Notes: generated from the sequence alone by a model not told the origin. DNA of 64,000 bases from Sulfitobacter guttiformis (GCF_003610455.1 NZ_RAQK01000001.1:2480001-2544000); one strand, 5' to 3'; counted from the first letter of the stretch, positions 18,135-28,052 are shown. Program-made: numbers and translations.

Positions 18135-20042
18135 CTACTCCGCCGGAACGTCCTTAACTCCAAGCGCGCGTTCAAGCCGCGCCCGCTCCAGCATGGCACG
18201 CCGCACTATGGCCGGTTCGCGTAGGGTATAGGGGCTGTCGAGGCGGAATGTTGCGGGAGCGCGTTTTGATATGGTCATGCCTGAAAGGGCCGACAGCGGC
18301 ACCGCCATCACAAGGCTCGCTACGATAGGCACCAGCCAGAGTGACACGAGGCCCGCGATCAAGCCGCTCAGAAGTACCACACCCAGTACCATCTCCACCC
18401 AGTGAAACTTGATCAGCGTCCACCAACTGTGCTGGCGCGCTTCCCGCGACTGCGGTGCCCATGCTTCTGTGCTGCTCGTTAGCGCCCGCAAAACGGCTTT
18501 TGTCTGCTGTATCATCATGATGGGCGCATAGGCGATGGACAGCGCCACCTCCACAAGGAAGCTACCCAAGAACGGACCTGCGCCTCCAAAAACACGTGCC
18601 GCGCGCGGAGTTGCTGCTATGATGCCTGCACCTGCGATCTTGGGCGTGAGAAGCATTGCGTACATGATTACTAGAAAAACGGCGCTGTCGATATGGCTCA
18701 TGGCGGGGGGCCAGTCTGGAAACAGCGGGTTTGCCTCATTAAAATAACGGATGACGTTGGTCTCGGCGTCCTTCCCGAGCAATGCCCATATCACGAGAAG
18801 AAAGAACCACATCGGGCTAAGAAGATAGGCAACTGCCCCGTGAAAAAGGTGAAAGCGCGACACGGGGTGCAGACCTTTTGTCCCGAGCAGGCGCAGGTGT
18901 TGCAGATTGCCGCGACACCAACGGCGGTCACGGATTACATAATCTATCAACGTGGCCGGTGTTTCCTCAAAGCTGCCTGTCACACGCGGCAGAAAACGCA
19001 CGCCCCATCCTGCACGGCGCAGCAGCCCTGCCTCAACAAAGTCATGGCTCAGGATCAGCTGGTCGCTTCCGCTGCGTCCGCGCAGATGAGGCAGCATGGC
19101 ACACGTGGCAAATGCCTTTGTGCGGATGATTGCATTATGGCCATAGTAGTTCCCTTCAGAACGCGCCCACGTCGCAAGACCTTCAGCCAACAGCCAGCCG
19201 TAAGCGATGTTCGAAAACTGCTGGAGGCGTGCAAAAACAGTCTGCGCGCCGATCAGCATGGGAAATGTCTGTATCAGACCCGCGCGGCTGTCCGAGGATA
19301 ATTCCGACGATAGACGGTCAATCGCACGACCGCTCATGAGGCTGTCAGCATCGAGGACGACCATCCCCTCGTAGGGAGCGCCCCACCCTCGAACCCATTC
19401 AGCGATATTGCCGATTTTTTTATCTGTGTTGTCGGTACGGCGGCGGTAATGCACCGCAAAGCCCTCTGGCGCGGTGCTCCGTAGATCTTCAAACGCCTGC
19501 CACTCTTGAGCTGCAATCGCCTCGTTGCGGGTGTCAGAGAGGATGAACAGCGTATAGTTATGCGGTCCGGCGCGGCTGGCCAGATCATGCAGCATCGCAA
19601 CCGCATTGCCGAATACGTTCTGCGGTACCTCATTATAGATCGGCACCAGTAAGGCGACATTGATGCCTGTAACCGCATCACGAGGGCGCGCGTCAGCATT
19701 CTCTCGCGCCAAAAGACCGGCAATGGCAACACCTACGGTACTGACCGAGAGGCTCACCCATATAAATGTCGCGCCAATCATGCTCAGTAAGGCCCACTCC
19801 ATACCGCTCATACCGCCATTGGCGAGCCATCCGTACAAACCGAACATCAACAAAGCTGTCCCGATCAAAGCAGGCCAGAACGTCGCCGCCCGCCATGCCG
19901 GACCTGTCGAAGGTTGGTCGGTGAAAGCACGTTCGGGTGCTGTTGAAAACGCCTGCTCGCGGGCCTCCAGCGGGGTACGGTCGGGCATTGCAGAAGTCAT
20001 TTTTGCGTCAAGCATCAGGTTTTTGTCCAACGGTAGAGCCAT
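18135..20042 (-). CDS. opgH: Osmoregulated periplasmic glucan glucosyltransferase OpgH
   Basis: A 635-residue inner-membrane family 2 glycosyltransferase that builds the beta-glucan backbone from UDP-glucose and moves it to the periplasm. Features: two N-terminal membrane spans, VALLVPIYNE, the acidic VVLDADSLM motif, HDFVEAGLLRRAGW, the RDRRWCRGN (QxxRW-type) motif, and C-terminal spans. It is shorter than E. coli OpgH (about 847), lacking part of the N-terminal extension. The start could be 20042 or the ATG at 20015, which forms a TGATG overlap with the opgG stop like the one between opgC and opgG. Confidence 0.92.
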   Translation of the reverse strand: MALPLDKNLMLDAKMTSAMPDRTPLEAREQAFSTAPERAFTDQPSTGPAWRAATFWPALIGTALLMFGLYGWLANGGMSGMEWALLSMIGATFIWVSLSVSTVGVAIAGLLARENADARPRDAVTGINVALLVPIYNEVPQNVFGNAVAMLHDLASRAGPHNYTLFILSDTRNEAIAAQEWQAFEDLRSTAPEGFAVHYRRRTDNTDKKIGNIAEWVRGWGAPYEGMVVLDADSLMSGRAIDRLSSELSSDSRAGLIQTFPMLIGAQTVFARLQQFSNIAYGWLLAEGLATWARSEGNYYGHNAIIRTKAFATCAMLPHLRGRSGSDQLILSHDFVEAGLLRRAGWGVRFLPRVTGSFEETPATLIDYVIRDRRWCRGNLQHLRLLGTKGLHPVSRFHLFHGAVAYLLSPMWFFLLVIWALLGKDAETNVIRYFNEANPLFPDWPPAMSHIDSAVFLVIMYAMLLTPKIAGAGIIAATPRAARVFGGAGPFLGSFLVEVALSIAYAPIMMIQQTKAVLRALTSSTEAWAPQSREARQHSWWTLIKFHWVEMVLGVVLLSGLIAGLVSLWLVPIVASLVMAVPLSALSGMTISKRAPATFRLDSPYTLREPAIVRRAMLERARLERALGVKDVPAE

Positions 20043-21541
20043 ACTTCGCTCAAAGGGGCATCGCCAATTCTGAGCTGTACGCGGAATTCAGATGAATCCG
20101 CACCCTCTGGCATAAAAGTAAACGCCAGTCGTGGACCATTGGTTTCAGGATTTCTTTGCAAGATGCCCGGAGTCGTCGTGCCTGTGCTGCTGCGTAGGGT
20201 CACTTCTACCATGCTCAGGTCTTCGGGCAGGGCTTCGCCCTGATCAAAATCAATTACCATCACCAGGCCGCCCTCGGGGCGCCCGCCGATGGCCGTGCCG
20301 GTTACACGCAGCAATTCGGGCGGGTTCGGTGCAGGATCGGCACCCCATTGCAGGTTGTAGCGCAGCAATTGCTCCGCCCCTTGCGCAATAGGTGCTGTCG
20401 GGCGCCAATAGGCGACGATGTTGTCATAAATCTCGAGATCGGCGGGGATCTCGACGAGTGTAACCGCGCCTTCGCCCCAGTCACCGCGCGGCGTGATCCA
20501 GACCGACGGGCGCATATGGTAAAGCGCTTCCAGATCATTGTAATCACTAAATTCGCGCTTGCGTTGCATCAGGCCAAAGCCTTTCGGGCTCTGATCACCG
20601 AAGGCGCTGATCTGCAGGGTAGTCGGGTTGGCCAAAGGCCGCCAGATTACTTCGCCCCAACCATTGTGGATCAGCAATCCGTCGCTGTCATGAACGTTCG
20701 GGCGGAAATCGGAGAAGCGCGCGCGGTCTTTTGCATCGAACAGGAACATGGATGTCAAAGGGGCGATGCCCACGTGGGACAGTTCGGTACGGGCAAAAAT
20801 GGTCGCCTCCACTTCCATATCAAGCACCTTGCCGTGGGTGATCTCGAAGCGGAAAGCGCCGGTACAGCTTGGGCTGTCCATCAGCGCGTGGATGGTGACA
20901 GATTTGTCCGAAGGTTCGGGCGTTTCGATCCAGAATGCAGTAAATTCAGGAAATTCCTCGCCCATCGGGTCGCCGGTTTTCAGGGCCAGACCGCGGGCAG
21001 ACAGGCCGTAAATCTCACCCGTGCCGATGCCGCGGAAATAGCTGGCGCCCTGAAAAACGTTGTATTCTGTATAGATTCCGGAGTTGAGCAGGTCGGCGCG
21101 CAGGCGCAATCCCGAATAGCCCATGTTTTCGTTCAAAGGCAGATCGGGAAATTTGTCCGTGCTGTCGAACACGGCCATGTCGAACAGGAGCGGGCTCGCT
21201 GCGCTGTCCTCGATGATATTGATTTCGATGCCCTGCGGATAATACAGACCGGGAGGGAAAACATCCAGACGCTGCGGACGGGCAGTATTTTCCCACAGTG
21301 CGTTGCGTGTATCGAACCATATTTTACGATACTGGTCATAGCTGATGTCCTGCCATTCCTTGGGGATGGCGGGACGGGGGGCATAGTCAACAGCGGCCAG
21401 TGCACGGGCGCGGTTTGGTACTGTCTGGGCGTTGAACGGCACCGGTGATGGCCCCACCTGTAATGGCGCATCAGCAGCAAAAGCACGGGTTGGCAGCGCG
21501 GCCAGAGCGGCCAACATTTTGAGAACTTCACGGCGCAACAT
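20015..21541 (-). CDS. opgG: Glucan biosynthesis protein OpgG
   Basis: A 508-residue periplasmic protein. The N-terminus MLRREVLKMLAALAALPTRAFAAD has an RRE pair and a hydrophobic stretch; an exported precursor is clear, and a Tat route is possible but the motif is incomplete. The rest matches MdoG: YPQGIEINIIEDS, GYSGLRLRADLLNSG, GASYFRGIGTGEIYGLSARGLAL, HNGWGEVIWRPL. OpgG is needed for synthesis and branching of osmoregulated periplasmic glucans. The ATG at 21541 shares one base with the opgC stop (TAATG), so I prefer it to the one 6 codons upstream. Confidence 0.95.
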   Translation of the reverse strand: MLRREVLKMLAALAALPTRAFAADAPLQVGPSPVPFNAQTVPNRARALAAVDYAPRPAIPKEWQDISYDQYRKIWFDTRNALWENTARPQRLDVFPPGLYYPQGIEINIIEDSAASPLLFDMAVFDSTDKFPDLPLNENMGYSGLRLRADLLNSGIYTEYNVFQGASYFRGIGTGEIYGLSARGLALKTGDPMGEEFPEFTAFWIETPEPSDKSVTIHALMDSPSCTGAFRFEITHGKVLDMEVEATIFARTELSHVGIAPLTSMFLFDAKDRARFSDFRPNVHDSDGLLIHNGWGEVIWRPLANPTTLQISAFGDQSPKGFGLMQRKREFSDYNDLEALYHMRPSVWITPRGDWGEGAVTLVEIPADLEIYDNIVAYWRPTAPIAQGAEQLLRYNLQWGADPAPNPPELLRVTGTAIGGRPEGGLVMVIDFDQGEALPEDLSMVEVTLRSSTGTTTPGILQRNPETNGPRLAFTFMPEGADSSEFRVQLRIGDAPLSEVWLYRWTKT

Positions 21542-22785
21542 TAGGATTTCCGCTTCCATGGTTGGGATTTGAACCAGCCGGCACCGTAAGCTGTGGCTAT
21601 CAGCACCAGTATTCCGACAAAATTGATGAGTAGTGTGTTGCCCGTGCTCCGGCTGGTCAGATCCATGGCAAGGCCCATGACCTGAGCCAGAAACATTGAC
21701 ATGATGAAAACCGCCAGCGATTGCTGCCCCACCTTAATGATAAAGGCAAGTATCACGCCCCATGTCCGCGCTGCCAGTCCCGTCCCGCGTACAAGCAAAT
21801 TGTCGCCGTTGTGACCGGCGATGACCCATGCAAGATAGGCGAGTGCCAAAAAGTGGGTGTAGCGGAATAGTCCGAAATCAGATTTGTCGATCAGCGGCGC
21901 GATCGCTTCGCGGGCCTCGCGGATGATGTTTCCGCTTTCTGTGACGAAGAACCAGTTGAGGCGAATGGAACGTACGGCAATTTCGCTCAGCGCGAGATTT
22001 GCAACCACAACCGCTGTCGCAACGGAAATCAACGCAATATGCACAGGCGGCTTTGGGATCCAGCCGCGCATCAGCGCGAAGCCGGTGAAGAAGATAAGTT
22101 GCCAACCAAACGGGTTGAAAAACCACTGCCTGTTTGACCACGGCTCTGCCGGCAATGACAATTGCGCACTCCCCCAAAGCGATCTTTGGGCACCGACCCA
22201 CACGACGATCATAAAGACAAACACCAGTCCTGTGTTGACACGCTGTAATGCAATCACCAGCGGCATCATGGCGAGCACCACCATATACATCGGCAGAATG
22301 TCAAAATAATTAGGCACATAGGTAAGCGTCAATAGGCCCAGCAGCGGAACCGAAGGGTCCTCAAAGAACGCCCAAAGGTTCAGCGACGCAATATACCGTT
22401 TGTCGTATCCGCCGATGTAATCGACACCTGCAAGAAATGTCGCGAGGGCGATAAACAGGGCAATATGCGCCCAATATATCTGCCAGACGCGAAACGCGAC
22501 CCGTGCAGTACCTACAAGCCAGCCAAGGCGCACAAATGTGCCGCCAAATGCTATTGCAGATGCCATGCCGGAGCAGAAAACAAACATCTCGGTTGCGTCC
22601 GAAAAACCCCAGCGTGCGGGAATCCATGAGATCAGAAAGTTGCCCGGTGTGTGGGACATGAGGATGATAAACATGGCAATGCCGCGAAAGAAATCAAGCC
22701 GCAGATCCCTCACAGGAGGTGTTGCTGCCCTAACAGCAGCGGAGGGCGAGGAAGATATCGGGACATTGGTCGCAAGGGTCGTCAT
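21541..22785 (-). CDS. opgC: OpgC-type glucan-modifying membrane protein
   Basis: A 414-residue inner-membrane protein with about ten hydrophobic segments. It opens RDLRLDFFRGIAMFIILMSHTPGNFL, the start seen in OpgC proteins (acyltransferase 3-like superfamily), which add succinyl groups to periplasmic glucans. The middle has NPFGWQLIFFTGFALMRGW, also typical. Located directly upstream of opgG with a 1-base overlap, so the three opg genes are translated as a chain. Whether the substituent is succinyl or another group cannot be read from sequence. Confidence 0.88.
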   Translation of the reverse strand: MTTLATNVPISSSPSAAVRAATPPVRDLRLDFFRGIAMFIILMSHTPGNFLISWIPARWGFSDATEMFVFCSGMASAIAFGGTFVRLGWLVGTARVAFRVWQIYWAHIALFIALATFLAGVDYIGGYDKRYIASLNLWAFFEDPSVPLLGLLTLTYVPNYFDILPMYMVVLAMMPLVIALQRVNTGLVFVFMIVVWVGAQRSLWGSAQLSLPAEPWSNRQWFFNPFGWQLIFFTGFALMRGWIPKPPVHIALISVATAVVVANLALSEIAVRSIRLNWFFVTESGNIIREAREAIAPLIDKSDFGLFRYTHFLALAYLAWVIAGHNGDNLLVRGTGLAARTWGVILAFIIKVGQQSLAVFIMSMFLAQVMGLAMDLTSRSTGNTLLINFVGILVLIATAYGAGWFKSQPWKRKS

Positions 22786-22803
22786 ATGTGATGTAGTTCC
22801 GGT

Positions 22804-24156
22804 TTATTGCGCCGCGACACCTCGGGCGAAGTTGATTTTTTCAAGACGGGTAATCGCGAATCGGTCAAGAGTTCCACCACGGATTCTTTGCCTGTCCCGC
22901 AAGATTGCTGCAGTTGCATCATATCGTCCCGCCCGCAAGCCCGCGTCGATAGTTATCCGCTCGAATACATCACGTTGTGCGTGGCTGCCACCGATGGTTT
23001 GCATCAGAGGCCGTGCTGCCGCTAGGTTAACAAAAGCAGTATCATAGCGCCCCTCGGAAAACGCATTCAGTCCTGAAAGTGCCGCCTGTCCGGGTGCGGC
23101 AACACGGGCGGGCATTTCACCGGTTTTTAGGGTGTCACAGGCAAAACGGGCGGTCATTGCTGCGCGTGCATCTGCGCGCTCCGCACCCGCGAGGGCCAGC
23201 AAATAATGCAGATCGGCGAACACCAGACAGCCGTCCTCGACCCGGTTTTCAGAAAAATCAGCAAGTTCTTCCCAGCGTGGCCCGATATCCATGCCTTCCA
23301 GCTCAAGCCGCGACAGCAGCGATGCAGCGTTCGAGATGTCGCGGTAATCGTCTGTTTTGTCGGCACGGATTTGCGCATCATAAAGGCCGAGCGCGATGTC
23401 CAGTTCGCCGCGTTCCATGTGCAGCAGCGCCTTGTGCCACCAGACATGATAGCGGAAATTGTTAGAGCCGGACCATGCGGCGGTGTTTTTCTCGATGAGG
23501 GCGATGCCGCAATCGGGGCGCGCCATCATATCGTGCACATGCGCCACAGCATGCAGGCCCCATGCGTCATCGGTCGTGTAGGTCAAACCCTCACGGCCGA
23601 CAGCTTCGGCGCGCGCATATTCTCCAGTTTCCTCAAGGGTAAATGCATGGCAGCCCAGCAGATACCCGCGTGCCGCATGATCCGGCCCGTGCGCCGCAAG
23701 GATCCGTTCGACCGACCGGCGCATACCGGCGCTATCGCCTAACATAAAGCGGATGCCATGACTTAACTTGGCGGAGAGAGTATCGTGGGGCAGGGCAAGT
23801 AGCACAGTTTCGACAGCGCCAATCGCAGCCGTAGGCTTACCTGCCAGCCAAAGGTCGAGCGCTTCAATCCAGCCTGCTTCTCTGGATGTAATGTGAGTAC
23901 TGTTGGCAGCCGTCTTTGCAGCAGCGAGCGCATCGTGGGCAGGTGCGATCACCTCTGCGCGGCCCGTCATGAGGCAGAACAAGCCGCGTGCTGCGTGACC
24001 CATCGCAAACTCAGGCTCTACCTCCATTAACTTGCCCAGATGCACAGGCGTCTGTTGGCCGTGCGACAGAAGGCCGTGTATGACCCCGTTCCAGTGCGCG
24101 ACAGAGGTCGAAGAGGAGAGGGTCACAGGGCAAGAGCACATGTCGGACTGGATCAT
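22804..24156 (-). CDS. TTC38-like tetratricopeptide protein
   Basis: A 450-residue soluble protein made of helical repeats, with no signal peptide. Blocks such as ALDLWLAGKPTAAIGAVETVLLALPHD, HVHDMMARPDCGIALIEKN and HVWWHKALLHMERGELDIALGLYD match the TTC38 family, which is shared by bacteria and animals and has no established biochemical function. The gene ends 18 bases before opgC and runs the same way, so it may lead the glucan operon. I chose the ATG at 24156; a later ATG 5 codons in is also possible. Confidence 0.75.
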   Translation of the reverse strand: MIQSDMCSCPVTLSSSTSVAHWNGVIHGLLSHGQQTPVHLGKLMEVEPEFAMGHAARGLFCLMTGRAEVIAPAHDALAAAKTAANSTHITSREAGWIEALDLWLAGKPTAAIGAVETVLLALPHDTLSAKLSHGIRFMLGDSAGMRRSVERILAAHGPDHAARGYLLGCHAFTLEETGEYARAEAVGREGLTYTTDDAWGLHAVAHVHDMMARPDCGIALIEKNTAAWSGSNNFRYHVWWHKALLHMERGELDIALGLYDAQIRADKTDDYRDISNAASLLSRLELEGMDIGPRWEELADFSENRVEDGCLVFADLHYLLALAGAERADARAAMTARFACDTLKTGEMPARVAAPGQAALSGLNAFSEGRYDTAFVNLAAARPLMQTIGGSHAQRDVFERITIDAGLRAGRYDATAAILRDRQRIRGGTLDRFAITRLEKINFARGVAAQ

Positions 24157-24365
24157 TGAAAAGACACCTTCGGGTTGGAGTGCTGCGCCCGTATCCCGAG
24201 CGCGCTTCACTTCTTTTAGCCCAAATAAGCTTTTCAGTCAGAGCCTCGAGGTCTGTCACACGTCAACGTGAAGCTTTCCACAAGTTTCGTGAACAGATCA
24301 AAATTTGCAGCAGATATTTGCCTGTGCATCGGCAAAGTTTCGCCAAATTTCAGGCAGTTGCCGCA

Positions 24366-25589
24366 TTATTTTGCAGCATCAGGTCCTAGCCATGTTGCAA
24401 ACACGTCGTCCGTATCCTGACCGAAACGTGGGGGGGGGCGTGTGTATTTCACCGGTGTCAGCGAGAACTTTAACGGATTTCCCAGCAATTGGACCGTTCC
24501 ACCCTTCACGCCTGTAGCGGGCATCTGCCGCACGGTGCCACGTGCCTGTGCCTGATCCGACGTCAGGGCCTCCTCAATCGTGTTGATCGGTCCTGCGGGT
24601 ACTTTTACTTTGCGCAAAGCTTCGAGAATATCGACCTTCGCCCATTTTTTGAGTGCAGGTTTGATATGGGCCATCAGGGCCTCGCGATTCTCGATCCTGC
24701 CCAGATTGGTGAGGAATGCAGGATCCGTAGCCACATCCTGCAGGCCGAGCACATCACAGAACCGCACGAACTGGGCGTCATTGCCCACGGCCAGTAAAAA
24801 GTGGCCATCGGCCACTTCGAAGGCGTCATAGGGTACGATATTTGGATGCGCGTTCCCGCGTCTTTGGGGCAACTCGCCGGAGGTGAGAAAATTAAGGCCC
24901 TCGTTGATCAGCCATGCCATCTGGGCGTCAATCAGTGCCAGCTCGACGTGCTGTCCTTCGCCGGTTTTGTCGCGGTGGCGCAGGGCTGTCAGGATGCCAA
25001 TAGTTGCATACATCCCGCACATCACATCTGCGATGCCGACGCCAACCTTTGTGGGTACACCTTCAGGGTCGCCGGTGATCGACATGATCCCACCGAAACC
25101 CTGGGCCATCAGATCATAGCCCGGTTTTTCGCGGTTTGGCCCCGTCTGGCCGTAGCCGGATATCGAGCAGTAAACGAGGCCGGGATGTGCGGCACAGAGG
25201 GTTTTATGGTCGAGACCGTATTTCACCAATCCGTCAGGTTTGAAATTCTCCACTACGATGTCGGCGCGCGCGGCAAGGCGGCGGATAATATCCTGCCCTT
25301 CCACTGTAGCGATGTCGACGGCGATGGATTGTTTGTTCCGGTTGGAGGACATGAAATATGCCGACAGGTCGGAGCGGCTGCCATCCTCGTTCATAGCATA
25401 GTTTGGACCCCAACCGCGGGTATCGTCCCCACCGGTCTTAGGGTTCTCGACCTTGATAACTGTTGCGCCCATATCGCCCAGCATCTGCGTCGCGGTAGGG
25501 CCTGCAAGAATACGCGTTAGATCAAGGATAAACACCCCGTCCAATGCGCCAACTGTTTGTGGTGTGTCTGTTTTAGATCCGTCCATCAT
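24366..25589 (-). CDS. Family III CoA-transferase (CaiB/BaiF)
   Basis: A 407-residue cytoplasmic CoA-transferase. The N-terminus GVFILDLTRILAGPTATQMLGDMGATVIKVE and the stretch ADIVVENFKPDGLVKYGLD are the standard family III blocks, with the catalytic Asp in the GYDLMAQGFGG region near residue 170. Enzymes of this family move CoA between carboxylates such as formate/oxalate, succinate/itaconate or carnitine. The ATG pair at 25586-25589 overlaps the end of the ThDP-enzyme gene by 17 bases, so the two proteins probably act in one pathway. The substrate is unknown. Confidence 0.9.
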   Translation of the reverse strand: MMDGSKTDTPQTVGALDGVFILDLTRILAGPTATQMLGDMGATVIKVENPKTGGDDTRGWGPNYAMNEDGSRSDLSAYFMSSNRNKQSIAVDIATVEGQDIIRRLAARADIVVENFKPDGLVKYGLDHKTLCAAHPGLVYCSISGYGQTGPNREKPGYDLMAQGFGGIMSITGDPEGVPTKVGVGIADVMCGMYATIGILTALRHRDKTGEGQHVELALIDAQMAWLINEGLNFLTSGELPQRRGNAHPNIVPYDAFEVADGHFLLAVGNDAQFVRFCDVLGLQDVATDPAFLTNLGRIENREALMAHIKPALKKWAKVDILEALRKVKVPAGPINTIEEALTSDQAQARGTVRQMPATGVKGGTVQLLGNPLKFSLTPVKYTRPPPRFGQDTDDVFATWLGPDAAK

Positions 25590-27198
25590 AAGCCCCTCGA
25601 TCAATAATGCAGGCAATTACGGTAAAGGTTTCGGCGGTCTGTGCGGCTGCAAGTGCTGCCTCAAGCTCGTCGCGGCTACTCACTGTATGTCCTGCTCCGC
25701 CAAACGCCTGACCCATCGCAGCAAAATCATGTTTTCCGAAATCGACCGCAGCATTGCGCAACTGGCGTTGGCGTTGCTTCAATTCGATCAGGGCAAGGGA
25801 GGCATCTACGAACACCACAAAGACAGGTGTGATTCCCAATTCCTTGGCGGTCGAAAGCTCGCCCGCGATCATCAGAAATCCGGCATCGCCGGAGAAAGAT
25901 ACAACCGTGCGATCAGGCGCGCAAAGTGCTGTGCCCATGGCAAGTGGGAGCGCGCAGCCCATGGTGCACAGGGCAGAGGATTGCAGCAACCCGCGTGGCT
26001 GCGTGCAGGTCCACATCTGGCTGAGTAAAATCCGGTGCGCGCCACTGTCGGCGGTGGCGATCGTATCTGCAGGCAGGTTTTGGCGACAGGTGTCGATGAT
26101 CGCCGCTGGTCCCCATGTCTCGCTGCGCGGAAATGCTGCTGCGAGCGCGGATTTGACCGCAGCAATTTCGCCATTTGCCCATGTCTTTGCCACAGGTTGG
26201 ATTCCTTCGCCCATTGCTGTCAGGGTCGCTGCACAATCTGCAATGATGCTCAGGCTGGCCTGATGCATATAATGGTGGTTCGGCTCCGCGGTGATATCAA
26301 TCACGTTCTGGACACGCGGATCCCAAATGTCGCGCCATCCCGGGCGCATCTCGATAGGATCATAGCCGACACAAAGTATGAGATCGGATTGTTTGATAAA
26401 AGGCACCAGATACGTGTCTGCCAAAGGCGACAGACCGGCCCCGCCAAGCGCCAGCATGTGATTTTCGTCCAAAAGCCCTTTGGCCTTGTAGGTGGTGATC
26501 ACGGGAATATCAAAACGAGTGGCAAACTCGGTTATTGTCGGACCTGCCAGTGCGTTCATCGCATCCACACCCACAATCAACACGGGCCTTTGTGCAGACC
26601 CGAGCCAGTCGCGGGCGGTTTGCAATTGCGCACCGGTTGGTGCAGTCGGGGCAGGGGTTGCGCGTGCCGCCGGTGCCTGTGCCGAAACAATCGCATCCGC
26701 GACAGAAATCGGCACGTCGATGTGCACCGGACCGGGCCTGCCCTCAAGGGCGATGCCAACAGCCTTGTCCGCGATCACATGTGCTGCTCCAGCGCTAAGC
26801 TGGAAACTGGCCTTTGTAATCGGGCGCAGGACGGCCTGCTGGTCGAGGACCTGATGGGTGTAAGTCTGTGCCTCGTCCGCATCCACACATCCCGACAGCA
26901 CAATCAGTGGCACGCGGTCCTGAAGGGCATTTGCGATGGCGTTCACGCCATTCAGGACACCGGGCCCGATTGTGGCGACCATAATGCCGGGCGCGCCGGT
27001 TTGATGCCAAGCAGCCTCAGCCATAAATCCGGCAGCATTCTCGTGCTTGCACAGCACAAAGGTAATGCCGGCAGCCTCCAGCGCGTCAACAATCGTTAGG
27101 ACTTCACCGCCTGGCATGCCAAAGGCGTGACGACATCCCGCATCGTACAGACGGCGGGCAATAGCATCGGCCGCGCGGATGGTTTGGGTTTTGGACAT
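25573..27198 (-). CDS. Thiamine-diphosphate enzyme, acetolactate synthase-like
   Basis: A 541-residue ThDP enzyme of the acetolactate synthase/oxalyl-CoA decarboxylase superfamily. The cofactor-activating Glu is E53 in CKHENAAGF; the central domain holds RPVLIVGVDA; the ThDP/Mg motif begins GDAGFLM, but the usual Asn-Asn end reads VDAS. That change may affect metal binding or mark a subfamily. The coupling to a family III CoA-transferase recalls oxalate degradation (frc-oxc), though the sequence is closer to acetolactate synthase. The ATG at 27198 gives the usual N-terminus (SKTQTIRAADAIARRL). Confidence 0.82.
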   Translation of the reverse strand: MSKTQTIRAADAIARRLYDAGCRHAFGMPGGEVLTIVDALEAAGITFVLCKHENAAGFMAEAAWHQTGAPGIMVATIGPGVLNGVNAIANALQDRVPLIVLSGCVDADEAQTYTHQVLDQQAVLRPITKASFQLSAGAAHVIADKAVGIALEGRPGPVHIDVPISVADAIVSAQAPAARATPAPTAPTGAQLQTARDWLGSAQRPVLIVGVDAMNALAGPTITEFATRFDIPVITTYKAKGLLDENHMLALGGAGLSPLADTYLVPFIKQSDLILCVGYDPIEMRPGWRDIWDPRVQNVIDITAEPNHHYMHQASLSIIADCAATLTAMGEGIQPVAKTWANGEIAAVKSALAAAFPRSETWGPAAIIDTCRQNLPADTIATADSGAHRILLSQMWTCTQPRGLLQSSALCTMGCALPLAMGTALCAPDRTVVSFSGDAGFLMIAGELSTAKELGITPVFVVFVDASLALIELKQRQRQLRNAAVDFGKHDFAAMGQAFGGAGHTVSSRDELEAALAAAQTAETFTVIACIIDRGAYDGRI

Positions 27199-27359
27199 GA
27201 GCTGACCTTGTGCAATATCTACTGCCGCATAAAGCACGGCGGTGATGCCCATCGCAACTCAAGACTGCGTTGGAAGTGTTTCACACTGCTTGCTCGAAAA
27301 CGGCCCGAATTTTGCGGATATCACGCAGGAAAAACCCCGCGCAATATCACTTCTACTGA

Positions 27360-27956
27360 TTAACGACGGCGATCTCGCCGCGCGCTCATCGGCTGAAACG
27401 CAACGCCGACATGGGCCTCGCAATAGGGTTTCCCCTGCTTAACAGGAAGGCCGCAAAACCAGAAATCCTCGGTTGCAGGATCGCCTACGGGCCATTTGCA
27501 TGTCCGCTCGGTCAGCTCCATCAAGCTTAGCTTTTTGGCCTTTTTCTCAATCTCGTTAACCTTGGCGAGGGCCTCTGGGCTGATCTCGTTGGCGGAAGGC
27601 TGAGGCGGCAATGGCTGGCCAGCCGGAATGATCTGGTTGCGCGGAGGGCGCACTGCGTTGGGGGAAATCGCGGGCTCTGTCTTCAAATCCGGCTTGGAGG
27701 AATTTGCATCCACCTCCGGCTCCGCGGGAGGCGCGGCTTTAGCTTTGGCGGGCACTTTGGGCGCGGATTTTACCTTTGGTTCTGTTTTGGCGGGGGCGGC
27801 ACCGGCAGTTGTCCGGTTGGACAGGCCCAGACGGTGCACTTTTCCGATCACAGCGTTGCGGGTCACGCCACCCAACTCTTTTGCGATCTGGCTTGCGGAC
27901 TGGCCTTCGCCCCACATTTTCTTCAAAATCTCGACGCGGTCATCGGTCCATGACAT
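27360..27956 (-). CDS. gcrA: Cell-cycle regulator GcrA
   Basis: A 198-residue transcription factor. The start SWTDDRVEILKKMWGEG and the following helix-turn-helix ASQIAKELGGVTRNAVIGKVHRLGLSNR are the hallmark of GcrA, which binds sigma70 and methylated GANTC sites to control S-phase genes in Alphaproteobacteria. The middle is a Lys/Pro/Ala-rich linker; the C-terminus has a WPVGDP...FCGLPVKQGKPYCEAH block, the conserved Cys/His-bearing sigma-interacting end. Monocistronic and leftward. Confidence 0.95.
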   Translation of the reverse strand: MSWTDDRVEILKKMWGEGQSASQIAKELGGVTRNAVIGKVHRLGLSNRTTAGAAPAKTEPKVKSAPKVPAKAKAAPPAEPEVDANSSKPDLKTEPAISPNAVRPPRNQIIPAGQPLPPQPSANEISPEALAKVNEIEKKAKKLSLMELTERTCKWPVGDPATEDFWFCGLPVKQGKPYCEAHVGVAFQPMSARRDRRR

Positions 27957-27978
27957 GCAAGTTTCCCTAGTGTAAGAA

Positions 27979-28002
27979 AGCGGCCCTCAGGGGGGACCGC
28001 TT
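27979..28002 (-). terminator. Candidate terminator after the DMT transporter gene
   Basis: An inverted repeat AAGCGG...CCGCTT with internal GGCCC/GGGGG pairing lies between the transporter stop and the gcrA start. Both genes run leftward, so it would stop transporter transcripts before gcrA. Confidence 0.5.
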
Positions 28003-28052
28003 TGTAAAATTCAGTCTCCTATAGTAATGGCTATGGCGGCAGGTGCAAGGCG

